From Syntrophus buswellii (GTDB lineage Bacteria; Desulfobacterota; Syntrophia; Syntrophales; Syntrophaceae): a DNA stretch of 64,000 bases. The notes under the pieces were generated by a model. That model saw only the letters and a list, made by a program, of their open reading frames with translations, searched no databases and was not told the origin of the DNA. Where the stretch lies: positions 992,001 through 1,056,000 of the forward strand of contig NZ_CP175563.1 in assembly GCF_046097065.1 (NCBI RefSeq), given 5' to 3'. Numbering within the stretch: the first letter of the stretch is position 1; each line of letters opens with the position of its first letter. The position numbers and the translations under genes are program-made. Below are positions 1 through 7,832 of this stretch, piece by piece.

Positions 1-191
1 TCAAGTTGCGCTTGTCGGTCAGAATCCAATAGACCTGCTTGTTCGAGCTTTTTATTTTCGGTCGATGTAAAATCAGCCCCAGTCGGAGTATCGGCCGAAT
101 AATTAGCGATTTTCTGTATCGCCGCTTCCGGCGTGTCGGTTATTGTAACGCCCGCTTTAATCGCTGTCTGCGGGTCTTTCGTTATCCCGGG
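1..191 (-). CDS. Partial open frame cut by IS21-type element
   Basis: On the minus strand one frame stays open from about position 190 to the window edge, about 62 codons. The predicted residues look like ordinary soluble protein (for example TDTPEAAIQKIANYS, then LEQAGLLDSDRQAQL). The frame runs into the terminal repeats of the IS21-type element, so a gene may have been interrupted here with its 5' part removed. I do not recognise a family and there is no start codon in view; a chance open frame is quite possible. Confidence 0.28.
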
Positions 192-240
192 TGGCCACCC
201 AAAATCCCCCACCTGTGGCCACTTGAAAATCCCCCACCCA
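192..240 (+). repeat. IS21-type left-end repeated binding sites
   Basis: The 13-mer AAAATCCCCCACC occurs at 201-213 and 226-238, each next to a TGGCCAC word, and again at 552-564 inside the 5' part of istA. Multiple direct repeats at the ends are typical of IS21-family elements, where the transposase binds them. This marks the left end of the element; the right end is lost. Confidence 0.6.
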
Positions 241-346
241 GCGGTTGTTTTTAAGACCTGAAAACCAGGTTTTCAAAAGCACCTTCACAAACGGTTGGCA
301 GAACGTTACAGACTCCCATTTTATATACCTGGGAGGAAGAGAAAGG

Positions 347-1978
347 ATGAACGTTTTGCAGCCGGACAAGAAAGCAGCAATAATTACATTACTTACCAAT
401 GGCATCAGTCAGCGCGAAATCGAGCGCAAAGTGCGCGTGGATCGCAAAACCATCCGTAAATATGCCCGTATGGTGGGAAGCAACAAGCCGATTGGCGAAG
501 GTAACTCAAAATCCCCCGAAGTGGCCATCGACTCCGGAGAGGGTGTTGATCAAAATCCCCCACCCCGGCCACCGGTTCAGGAGGCGTCAGTATCCGCATC
601 TGAGTCGTCAGAGGATGAGTATCCCATGTCGGCCCATGCCCGCTCAGCCTGTGATCCTCACCGTTTATGGATTGAGGAACAGGTACGCCTGGGGCGCAAT
701 GCCGTCTCCATTTATCAGGACCTGGTTGAACGATTTGCCTTCGAGCACAAATACAACAGCGTGAAACGGTTTTGCCGTGGACTGCGCAGAAGAGATCCTG
801 TCCAGTATGACCGGCTGGAGTTTCCACCTGGCGAGGAGGCGCAGGTGGACTACGGTCTCGGCGCTCTCACACGTAAACCAGGCACAAACACATACCGCCG
901 TCCCCGATTGTTTGTCATGACGCTGAAGTATTCCCGCCGCTGTTTCCGGAAGGTTGTCTGGACATCAAGTCAGGTGGTATGGGCCAAACTGCATGAAGAG
1001 GCCTTCCGGTATTTTGGCGGGGCTACGCGATATGTGGTTCTTGATAACTTGAAGGAGGGGGTCATAAAGCCCGATCTCTATGAACCGGGGTTAAACCCGG
1101 TTTATGCCTCTGTCTTGGCTCATTACGGCGTTGTGGCGGATCCTGCCCGCGTAGCAGATCCCGATCGCAAGGGCAGTGTTGAAAACGCGATCCAGCACAC
1201 CCAGGACACAGCCCTGAAAGGCCGCCGGTTTGAAAGCATCGAAGAACAAAACCAGTGGCTTATGCACTGGGAAGAACGCTGGGCCTCCGTACGGATTCAC
1301 GGCCGGATGAAACGGCAGGTCCAGGAGATGTTTGAGGAAGAAAAACCGTTTCTCCAGGCTCTTCCATTGAGCAGCTTCTCCTACTTTTCCCAGGAAACCC
1401 GCACGGTTCAGGATGACGGCACCATCCAGGTCCACGACTGCTATTACGCCGCATTGCCCGCCCGGCTGCATACCAAAGTGATGGTGCGCATTTACGACTG
1501 CGAGATTGAAATCATTGATCCTCAAACGCTGACTGTTTTGCGGCGGCATCCAAAAGGCACCCGCAAGGGGATGGTCGTGATTGAGGAAAAAGACCGGATC
1601 TTCAATCCTTCCCGACAGACGTGTTATTTATTGGCTCAGGCCGCGGCGATCGGTCCTATTACGGAAAAACTGTGCAAGCAACTGTTTGAAGGGGAGGGCC
1701 GGCAGGGGCACCGCCGCATGCAGGGCATTGTTGCGCTTGCCCGCAAACATTGTGCTGCTCATATTGAGCAGGCTGCCCGGATGGCCCTTGAACGGGGGCT
1801 TTCTTCCTCCAGAATCATTCGAAAGCTGGTTGAGGATTTAGACAAAGCAACCACCCCGGAGAAGTCTTCCGACGAATTGACCCGGGAGCACAGTCTCATT
1901 CGTTCCCCACAGGACTATGCGCTGTTTTTTGAAACCCACGCAGCCGGCAACGGTCGTCATCCCCGTATACTTCAGTGA
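347..1978 (+). CDS. istA: IS21-family transposase IstA
   Basis: This is the DDE transposase of an IS21-type element; in the family it works with the ATPase IstB. The 543-residue product has an N-terminal helix-turn-helix (ISQREIERKVRVDRKTIRKY), then a retroviral-integrase-type core with the expected acidic residues in EEAQVDYG, YVVLDNL and GSVENAIQ. I use the ATG at 347 because GGGAGGAAG and AAAGG precede it; an upstream in-frame codon at 245 lacks a ribosome site and lies next to the terminal repeats. The istB gene follows 12 bp after the stop but is truncated, so the element should be unable to move by itself. Confidence 0.9.
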   Translation: MNVLQPDKKAAIITLLTNGISQREIERKVRVDRKTIRKYARMVGSNKPIGEGNSKSPEVAIDSGEGVDQNPPPRPPVQEASVSASESSEDEYPMSAHARSACDPHRLWIEEQVRLGRNAVSIYQDLVERFAFEHKYNSVKRFCRGLRRRDPVQYDRLEFPPGEEAQVDYGLGALTRKPGTNTYRRPRLFVMTLKYSRRCFRKVVWTSSQVVWAKLHEEAFRYFGGATRYVVLDNLKEGVIKPDLYEPGLNPVYASVLAHYGVVADPARVADPDRKGSVENAIQHTQDTALKGRRFESIEEQNQWLMHWEERWASVRIHGRMKRQVQEMFEEEKPFLQALPLSSFSYFSQETRTVQDDGTIQVHDCYYAALPARLHTKVMVRIYDCEIEIIDPQTLTVLRRHPKGTRKGMVVIEEKDRIFNPSRQTCYLLAQAAAIGPITEKLCKQLFEGEGRQGHRRMQGIVALARKHCAAHIEQAARMALERGLSSSRIIRKLVEDLDKATTPEKSSDELTREHSLIRSPQDYALFFETHAAGNGRHPRILQ

Positions 1979-1989
1979 AAGGAGGAATC

Positions 1990-2247
1990 ATGAGAACGAT
2001 TGAAGAAGTTGAGAAACACCTCCGATCGTTGCACTTGCACGGCATGGCCCAGACCCTTCAAGCCCGCTGTCTGCAGGCACAACAAAACGGATCCATGAGT
2101 GTTCTGGATGTCCTGACAGAGCTTGTTCAGGATGAATTGGACTGCCGGCAATCACGATTGATTGAGCGGCGTTTTCACAGCTCCGGGCTGGATGAACGAA
2201 AGATTATACAGGATTTTGACTGGTCTTATCACTACAACGACATATAA
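1990..2247 (+). pseudogene. istB: Truncated IS21 helper ATPase IstB
   Basis: The first 81 or so codons match the N-terminal part of IstB-type helper ATPases (TIEEVEKHLRSLHLHGMAQT, later LIERRFHSSGLDERKIIQDF). The normal protein is about 250 residues; here the frame is cut at about 2231 by the IS701-type element, and the stop codon at 2245-2247 comes from that element's end. No Walker motifs remain, so it is non-functional. GGAGG stands six bases upstream of the ATG at 1990. Confidence 0.88.
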
Positions 2248-3754
2248 TATTTGACAACAAAAATTAAATGAACAATAATCCTCCTGAAGGATCAATTATC
2301 CAGAAGGAGGACAGCATGATCTTTAACAATTTCAGTGAAACAGAGATTTTTAGCATACCAAAGTTCGCTGTAGAAAAGACTGACGTTGAAGGGTTCATGG
2401 ATGAATTGAGAGGATTTCATAGCACCTTTCAGAGTTGCTTTACGCGTAGCGAAACTCGCGAGAATTTCTTTCATTACATGGTTGGACAATTCAGCGAACT
2501 GGACAGGAAATCGATAGAGCCTATTGCATTGACGGTCGAAGGTGGGACCGTCCGTTCCATGCAGCGGATGATCAGCGATGCCCAATGGGACGAAGACCTG
2601 ATCGCGAAGCGTTATCATCAATTGATCGGGGATGATATGGCGCATGGCGATGGCATTTTGATTTTTGATGAGACATCGTTTGTCAAGAAGGGCAATGATT
2701 CCATCGGTGTTTCCCGTCAATACTGCGGCTCTCTGGGAAAAGTGGAAAACTGCCAGGTCGGAGTTTTTGCAGCCTATGCCTCTCCTCATGGCTATGCCCT
2801 TCTGGACAAGCGATTGTTTATTCCGGAGAAGTGGTTTTCCGAACCTTACAAAGACAGGCGGTCGAAGTGCCGATTGCCCGATAGCGAAACGTTTAAGACC
2901 AAGGTGGAACTGGCCATCGAGATGCTTGATCATGTCCAGAAGGAGGAACTTCTTCCCTTTCGATACGTGGTTGCCGATACGGCCTATGGTAGAAGCATCG
3001 AGTTTATCGAGGCCATTGAGAAACATCCGGGAAAGACTTACCTTCTTGCGGTGCCCTGTGACACGCTTTGTTGGCTCACCTCTCCCGTTACCCACAAGAA
3101 GGCCTACACTTACAAAGGAGAGCAGCGCTCTCGGACCGTTCTTTCGGAAACTGAAAAAGCCCCGGTGACGGTGGAAGCTTTTGCCCGGAATTTGAACAAC
3201 TACTTCTGGTACAGGAGAATCGTTGCCGAGGGCGCGAAAGGGCCGATTGCTTACGAATTTATGAGGAGAAAGATCTTTCTGCACCGAGATGGCCTGCCCT
3301 GTAAATCCGTGTGGCTGATTGTCAAAAGAACCCTTGGTGCGGAGCCCGTTTATTCTTACTTCATCAGCAATGCTCCCAGAAGCACCCGCCTGCCGGTTTT
3401 TGTCTGGCTCAGCGGCGTTCGATGGGCGATCGAACAATGTTTTGAAGAAGCCAAGTCGGAATTGGGGCTTGATCAGTACGAGGTCAGGAAATTCTCCGGA
3501 TGGCATCATCACATATTGACCTGTATGCTGGCTCACTTTTTTCTCTGGCACCTCAAGATCAGGTTGGGGAAAAAAAGCACCCTCTGTTACGCTATCGCAG
3601 CTTAGGATCTTATTGGAGGTCGTGCTTCCCCTCCGAAAATTTGATGTTGACAGCGCCATTTCTTTAGTGGCCGGAATACAAAGGCGAAATCATCGTGCCT
3701 ATTTGTCTCATAGAAAGAAAAAGCAATTCCATTAACTTTCATTTGTCGTTGTAG
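2232..3754 (+). mobile_element. IS701-type insertion sequence
   Basis: The element carries one transposase gene and is bounded by imperfect inverted ends: CTACAACGACATAT at 2232-2245 and its complement ATTTGTCGTTGTAG at 3741-3754 (13 of 14 match). The two flanks belong to different broken elements (istB on the left, an IS1182-type transposase on the right), and no target duplication is visible. The exact outer bases could shift by one or two. Confidence 0.7.
2316..3605 (+). CDS. IS701-family transposase
   Basis: This is a DDE transposase of 429 residues. The family signature is clear: DGILIFDETSFVKKGNDSIG followed by VSRQYCGSLGKVENCQVGVF, then VVADTAYGRS with the second acidic residue, and GVRWAIEQCFEEAKSELGL with the terminal glutamates. 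The ATG at 2316 is chosen over 2268 because AAGGAGG lies just upstream at 2304-2310. The reading frame is intact and of normal length, so this copy may still be active. The gene occupies nearly the whole element. Confidence 0.9.
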   Translation: MIFNNFSETEIFSIPKFAVEKTDVEGFMDELRGFHSTFQSCFTRSETRENFFHYMVGQFSELDRKSIEPIALTVEGGTVRSMQRMISDAQWDEDLIAKRYHQLIGDDMAHGDGILIFDETSFVKKGNDSIGVSRQYCGSLGKVENCQVGVFAAYASPHGYALLDKRLFIPEKWFSEPYKDRRSKCRLPDSETFKTKVELAIEMLDHVQKEELLPFRYVVADTAYGRSIEFIEAIEKHPGKTYLLAVPCDTLCWLTSPVTHKKAYTYKGEQRSRTVLSETEKAPVTVEAFARNLNNYFWYRRIVAEGAKGPIAYEFMRRKIFLHRDGLPCKSVWLIVKRTLGAEPVYSYFISNAPRSTRLPVFVWLSGVRWAIEQCFEEAKSELGLDQYEVRKFSGWHHHILTCMLAHFFLWHLKIRLGKKSTLCYAIAA

Positions 3755-3756
3755 GG

Positions 3757-4199
3757 CTAATGACAAGCAGGAAATCGAGCCGACGTTGGAACACTTGGCG
3801 GCATTGCCGGAGGAACTGGGAGCTGTGACTGATTTGATCGCCGACAGTGGTTACTTCAGCGAGGCAAATGTCACTGCCTGCGAAAAGCAGGGATTGACTC
3901 CTTATATCGCCGCCGGTCGGAAAGAACACAATGAACCCCTTTGGGACCGATTCCAGGAACCGCCGCCGCTGCCGGAAGCCGCAGATGCAGTAACAAGAAT
4001 GAAGCACCGGCTTAAGACTACAGCGGGAAAGGCTATCTACGCATTACGAAAGACGACATCGGAACCCGTCTTTGGCATCATCAAGGCAGTCATGGGATTT
4101 CGAAGTTTCTCGATGCGTGGTTTTGAGAAGGCACAAGGGGAATGGAATCTTGCCTGCATAGCCTGGAACATCAAAAGACTGCATACCCTGACCACATAG
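3757..4199 (+). pseudogene. 3' fragment of IS1182-type transposase (copy 1)
   Basis: This stretch is identical, as far as I can read, to the last third of the intact transposase at 10052-11410, beginning at the codons for NDKQEIEPTLEHLAALPEE and ending at the same stop. The first 300 or so codons are missing because the frame starts at the right end of the IS701-type element. An apparent ORF from a TTG at 3786 is only the surviving C-terminal 137 residues. Confidence 0.92.
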
Positions 4200-4309
4200 A
4201 TTGAAAAAGAACATGGTTTCCCTGAGGTATTAAGGAAACATTCATAATGCATCCGAGCATCAAGCCGTCATGGATGCCAACCTCTATATTTAAATGAACA
4301 AAATAATCT

Positions 4310-5657
4310 CAGTAATGTCCGGTTAGAATTTTGCGTAAGCGATTGAGAATTATGGCCATCTTCATTTTTTGGTTTTGGTGAAAAATAATTTGGATCCAAT
4401 TGAATATTTTACTTGACAAATCAAGCATTTAGCGGGGCGATATTTCGTAAATATATAATATTACGGAGAATTATCGAATGCCCTACACTTGGATCCCTGG
4501 AAAAACAAAGCAAAAACACAAGACTCACGTAAACCTTATGGCACCTGTTAACAGCGTATTTCCCGATATCACCCCGTTGCTCTCGGGTTGTAATCGGCCC
4601 CTGAAAATGTCCTTTGAAGATCAACTTAACATCCTGGTGTATTACCATCTGGAAGAACACCGCTCAGGACGTCATCTTCTGCAGGTTTTGAAGGAAGAAC
4701 ATTTTGCCCGGCAGCACATCGCTCCCGAGGGCGGTATTGAAAAGAGCAGCTTCTTCGAGGATATCAGCTCACGTGGGCTCCCACAGATGATGGAGATGTT
4801 CGGAAAGCTCTATGCATCGGCCGCAAAACATTTGCCCAGGGGACATGCCGAACTGGGAAATCTGGTTCTTATCGACGGCTCCCTGATTGATGCTGTTTTA
4901 TCCATGTACTGGGCCGACTACCGTAAGGGATCGAAAAAGGCCAAGGTTCATGTAGGCTTTGATCTCAATCTTGGCATTCCCAAAAAAATCTTTCTCAGCG
5001 ACGGCAAGGAAGCGGAACGGTCCTTCGTGGAAAAGATCCTGGCCCCGGGGGAAACGGGCGTCATGGATCGCGGCTACCAGAGTCACAAGCTTTTTGATGT
5101 CTGGCAGGCCGATGAAAAGCATTTTATCTGCCGGATCAAAGCATCCACTGAAAAGACTGTTATCAGAATGAATGACATCCAACCCGGAAACATCGTCTTT
5201 TATGATGCGGTGGTTCTTCTTGGCACCCAAGGCACCAATCGTACGGAAAGGGAAGTCCGTCTGGTCGGTTATCAGGTTGAGAATGTCAATTATTGGATAG
5301 CCACAGATCGCCACGATCTCACCGCCGAACAGATTGCCTTTGCCTACAAGCTCAGGTGGAACATCGAGATTTTCTTCGCCTGGTGGAAACGCCATCTTAA
5401 AGTCTATCACCTGATTTCAAGAAGCCAATATGGACTGATGGTCCAAATGCTGGCAGGATTGATTACTTATATCCTTCTGGTCATCTACTGCCATGACCAA
5501 CATCAGGAAAAGGTTTCCGTCAAACGTCTCAGAGAAATATCCATTAATATCCGAAACGAAATGAGTATCGAGGATATTGTAAATGAAACAGGTACTTGGC
5601 GCTATAAACCGCCAAGCAGAGGTCAATTACGCGCAAGTTCTTAACCGGACATTACTG
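4310..5657 (+). mobile_element. IS4-type insertion sequence with 9-bp target duplication
   Basis: The 1,348-bp element has perfect 16-bp inverted ends, CAGTAATGTCCGGTTA at 4310 and its complement ending at 5657. It is flanked by the direct repeat AAATAATCT at 4301-4309 and 5658-5666. The undisrupted site can be read in the other IS1182 copy near 11509, where AAATAATCT occurs once. This is a simple, recent-looking transposition into an already resident IS1182 element. Confidence 0.93.
4478..5644 (+). CDS. IS4-family transposase
   Basis: The 388-residue protein is a DDE transposase of the IS4 family. Visible catalytic regions are NLVLIDGSLIDAVLS (first Asp), GETGVMDRGYQSHKLF (second Asp) and the YREK signature in YKLRWNIEIFFAWWK with Tyr, Arg, Glu and Lys at the expected spacing. 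GGAG lies about ten bases before the ATG. The gene is full length and fills the element, so the copy may be functional. Confidence 0.92.
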   Translation: MPYTWIPGKTKQKHKTHVNLMAPVNSVFPDITPLLSGCNRPLKMSFEDQLNILVYYHLEEHRSGRHLLQVLKEEHFARQHIAPEGGIEKSSFFEDISSRGLPQMMEMFGKLYASAAKHLPRGHAELGNLVLIDGSLIDAVLSMYWADYRKGSKKAKVHVGFDLNLGIPKKIFLSDGKEAERSFVEKILAPGETGVMDRGYQSHKLFDVWQADEKHFICRIKASTEKTVIRMNDIQPGNIVFYDAVVLLGTQGTNRTEREVRLVGYQVENVNYWIATDRHDLTAEQIAFAYKLRWNIEIFFAWWKRHLKVYHLISRSQYGLMVQMLAGLITYILLVIYCHDQHQEKVSVKRLREISINIRNEMSIEDIVNETGTWRYKPPSRGQLRASS

Positions 5658-5718
5658 AAATAATCTCGGACTTTTCATCAATAAAGTAGCTGAACCGTCA
5701 AGTCCGACAGACTCCTAG

Positions 5719-5935
5719 GCATCAGAAAACAGGGGATAGCTGTAACGGTATAATAACATTGCAGATAATTATGCAAAGAAACACTCCCTGGGATCACCTC
5801 GGGTACTGAAAGCTTGTTAAAGAGCAGTTTTTAAGCCAAACAGGTGGTCGGAAACGTTCGTTTCCAGTCAAAATATTGAAAAAATTACGCCCAAAATGAG
5901 GGCAAAAGAAAAAACTGTATTATGCAAACCTCTCA
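5719..5935. repeat. 217-bp inverted repeat, copy A
   Basis: This segment is the reverse complement of 9765-9981 with only about three base differences. It begins exactly at the right end of the truncated IS1182 element and contains TTATGCAAA words at about 5768 and 5920. The mirrored copy begins exactly at the left end of the complete IS1182 element, so both elements sit at the same point of the same repeat. Confidence 0.9.
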
Positions 5936-6347
5936 TTTCCTGTTCTGGCAGTTAAATTAAAATTCCAAGTTATGCAAACATTTCTTCTTGAATATCCGAA
6001 GGATTGCTTCAGTTCCAGATCGGAAAAAGTGGGTTGAGAATTGTACTTTTTGAATGACATGCCGGTCTCCTTCCAACGATTGACTTTAACCGGCAAATTA
6101 GCAGAAATACGTAATTAATCAAGTATTATTGGATAGTTAATTTAATTTTGATGCTGATTTTTTGACCAGAAATTTCAAAACCTACTTTTGGAGTTGTGCA
6201 AAGCTTTCAATATGTTACGAATATTTCGCTCCTGCGAAAGTTGAGTATATTAATGTTCGTTTTTTAACCACTAAAATCTTAGATTTCACTGGCTGTTGTT
6301 GTGCAGAGGTTTCTGTGCTTTAATGCTTATAGGTTCAACCTACCCAT
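5936..6347. other. AT-rich non-coding stretch
   Basis: About 410 bp without a convincing gene. It contains another TTATGCAAAC word near 5972 and, at 6124-6214, a 90-bp copy of the leader that precedes the deacetylase-like gene at 7830. I see no promoter of good quality or terminator. Confidence 0.5.
6124..6214 (+). repeat. Leader direct repeat, copy 1
   Basis: About 90 bp roughly 80 percent identical to 7742-7832, including the shared core TTTTTTGACCAGAAATTTCA. Copy 2 ends at the ATG of the deacetylase-like gene; copy 1 also ends at an ATG (6212), but that frame stops after nine codons. It looks like the 5' leader of a lost gene copy. Confidence 0.7.
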
Positions 6348-7463
6348 ATGAAACATCAAGAAACCAACAAAATGAATAATGACGTAATAATTAGAGAAGC
6401 AACTGAGAAGGATATCCCCAACATAGTAGAGTTATATGAAACGGAGTCGAACTTGCCCGTTAACCAAGATGTTTTAGAATGGGTCTATTTTAATAGAAAA
6501 GAGTATGGGACATGTTTGGTTATTGCGGAGAAGAATGGCCGCATCATTGGCTCGCAGGGGTTGATCCCTATTCGGATGATTGGAAATAAAAGGGTATTCC
6601 TCTCCGCAAAGAGTGAAAGCACATTAATTAGCAAACAGTACAGGGGCCAGGGTATCTTCGAAGAAATGTACTCGAAAATATTTGAGATTGCTGCGCAACG
6701 GAGGATTATTATTATCTGGGGATTTACGAAGGCAACTAAAGCTTTTGTGAAATTGGATTTTACCTTACCAGTCCGTCTATCGCTTGGTTACATTTCTCTC
6801 GATATTACTAAAAGCTTTAAATTTTTCTTAGAGAAGTTAAAAAAGTATCATGGTAACATATCATATTTGGTTGCGCTCCCTTTGATGATATACCTCTTAA
6901 TTAAAAGGCTCCATCTATCGGCTTGGCTCATCTATTCCGGGATGAAATATCATTCCCATTCTAAGAAAGTGCGTGAATTGTCAAAAGCTGATAGTGAATT
7001 TAACGAGTTGTTGTCTATGATGAATGGCCAACATCAAAAAAATAGGGTCATAACCATAAATAAAGACATGAGTTATATGAACTGGAGGATATTTGATAAT
7101 CCATTCATTGATTATAAAATTAGTATGTATTCTGATAACGAGGCAAAAGGTTTTATAATATACTATGTTAGAAACGGTATTCTGGTGATAACGGATTATT
7201 ACTGCACACTTGATAGAGTATTCCCAATGTTGCTTAGCAGAGCGTTGCGTCATGGGTTGATAAGTAAATGCTGGTGTGTTCGTTTTTTCGATAAAGAATC
7301 AAAGGAAAATCAGAAATATAGGAAGTATTTCAAGTTTTATTCATACATGCAATTCAAAAACATGATTCCAATGGTTTTGAAAACGATTGGCGATAGTCTT
7401 GTCGGAGGAGAACAGGAAATAGAAAAATGGTTCATCACGGAGATTTTTACACAGGGCATATGA
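6348..7463 (+). CDS. GNAT-family N-acetyltransferase, AT-rich
   Basis: The N-terminal part (residues about 12-150) has the layout of a GNAT acyltransferase: VIIREATEKDIPNIVELYE, then a beta-strand region GRIIGSQGLIPIRM and the acetyl-CoA loop-like STLISKQYRGQGIFEEMYSK. The C-terminal 200 residues have no domain I recognise; proteins with this shape often sit in surface-polysaccharide loci, where they probably acylate a sugar or a peptide. The gene is far richer in A and T than the polysaccharide genes after 12,000, which points to separate acquisition. The start may be 6348 or the ATG at 6372; neither has a clear ribosome site. It lies between IS remnants, so expression is uncertain. Confidence 0.7.
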   Translation: MKHQETNKMNNDVIIREATEKDIPNIVELYETESNLPVNQDVLEWVYFNRKEYGTCLVIAEKNGRIIGSQGLIPIRMIGNKRVFLSAKSESTLISKQYRGQGIFEEMYSKIFEIAAQRRIIIIWGFTKATKAFVKLDFTLPVRLSLGYISLDITKSFKFFLEKLKKYHGNISYLVALPLMIYLLIKRLHLSAWLIYSGMKYHSHSKKVRELSKADSEFNELLSMMNGQHQKNRVITINKDMSYMNWRIFDNPFIDYKISMYSDNEAKGFIIYYVRNGILVITDYYCTLDRVFPMLLSRALRHGLISKCWCVRFFDKESKENQKYRKYFKFYSYMQFKNMIPMVLKTIGDSLVGGEQEIEKWFITEIFTQGI

Positions 7464-7829
7464 TACACTGATTCCATTTAGTTGATTTATCCTGAGTTTC
7501 CGAGAAAGTGTAACGAGTAATGGAATAAGTCTTCTATAGGACGGAGATAAGAGCGAGAGGTTGTCTATGCCGGTTCCGTCTGGGCATGGCCTATTGGCCG
7601 TATAACCAAAATGTCTCGTTGGTACAGACCAAGTATTGCGGTGGTTTAAGCTTGAGCGGCCCAAATTAAAATAAAGCGATGCAATGCCCCCCTATGGGGG
7701 GCTGAACTTAAAGCCGCGTCCTGTTGGCGCTGATTCTTTACTATTATCGAGTAGTTATTTAAATTTATAGATGCTTTTTTGACCAGAAATTTCAAAACTC
7801 TACTTTTAGAGTTGTACAAAGGTTTCATA
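7464..7829. other. Non-coding stretch with GC-rich hairpin
   Basis: About 366 bp with no convincing gene. A short perfect hairpin, GCCCCCC-TAT-GGGGGGC, lies near 7685-7701 without a T run on either side, so I do not call a terminator. The last 90 bp are copy 2 of the leader repeat that leads into the gene at 7830. Confidence 0.4.
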
Positions 7830-7832
7830 ATG
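7742..7832 (+). repeat. Leader direct repeat, copy 2
   Basis: Partner of 6124-6214. It ends in the start codon of the deacetylase-like gene, so it probably contains that gene's promoter or untranslated leader. The duplicated word GTTGTACAAAGGTTTC includes the AAAGG that may act as the ribosome site. Confidence 0.7.

Larger units (their letters stand above)
3757..5718 (+). mobile_element. Left-truncated IS1182-type element interrupted by IS4-type element
   Basis: The 3' part of an IS1182-type element runs from 3757 to its right inverted end AGTCCGACAGACTCCTAG (ending 5718). It is split by the IS4-type insertion at 4310-5657. When that insertion and one copy of its target duplication are removed, the sequence matches the 3' end of the complete copy at 9982-11570 except for a two-base TA difference near 4287. 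The left half has been lost at the IS701 junction. Confidence 0.85.

Noticed and set aside
2292..3659. 455-codon open frame on the minus strand
   Set aside because: Antisense shadow of the IS701-type transposase, which has clear DDE motifs on the plus strand.
7685..7701. GC hairpin as an intrinsic terminator
   Set aside because: No T run follows on either strand, and the loop is only three bases.
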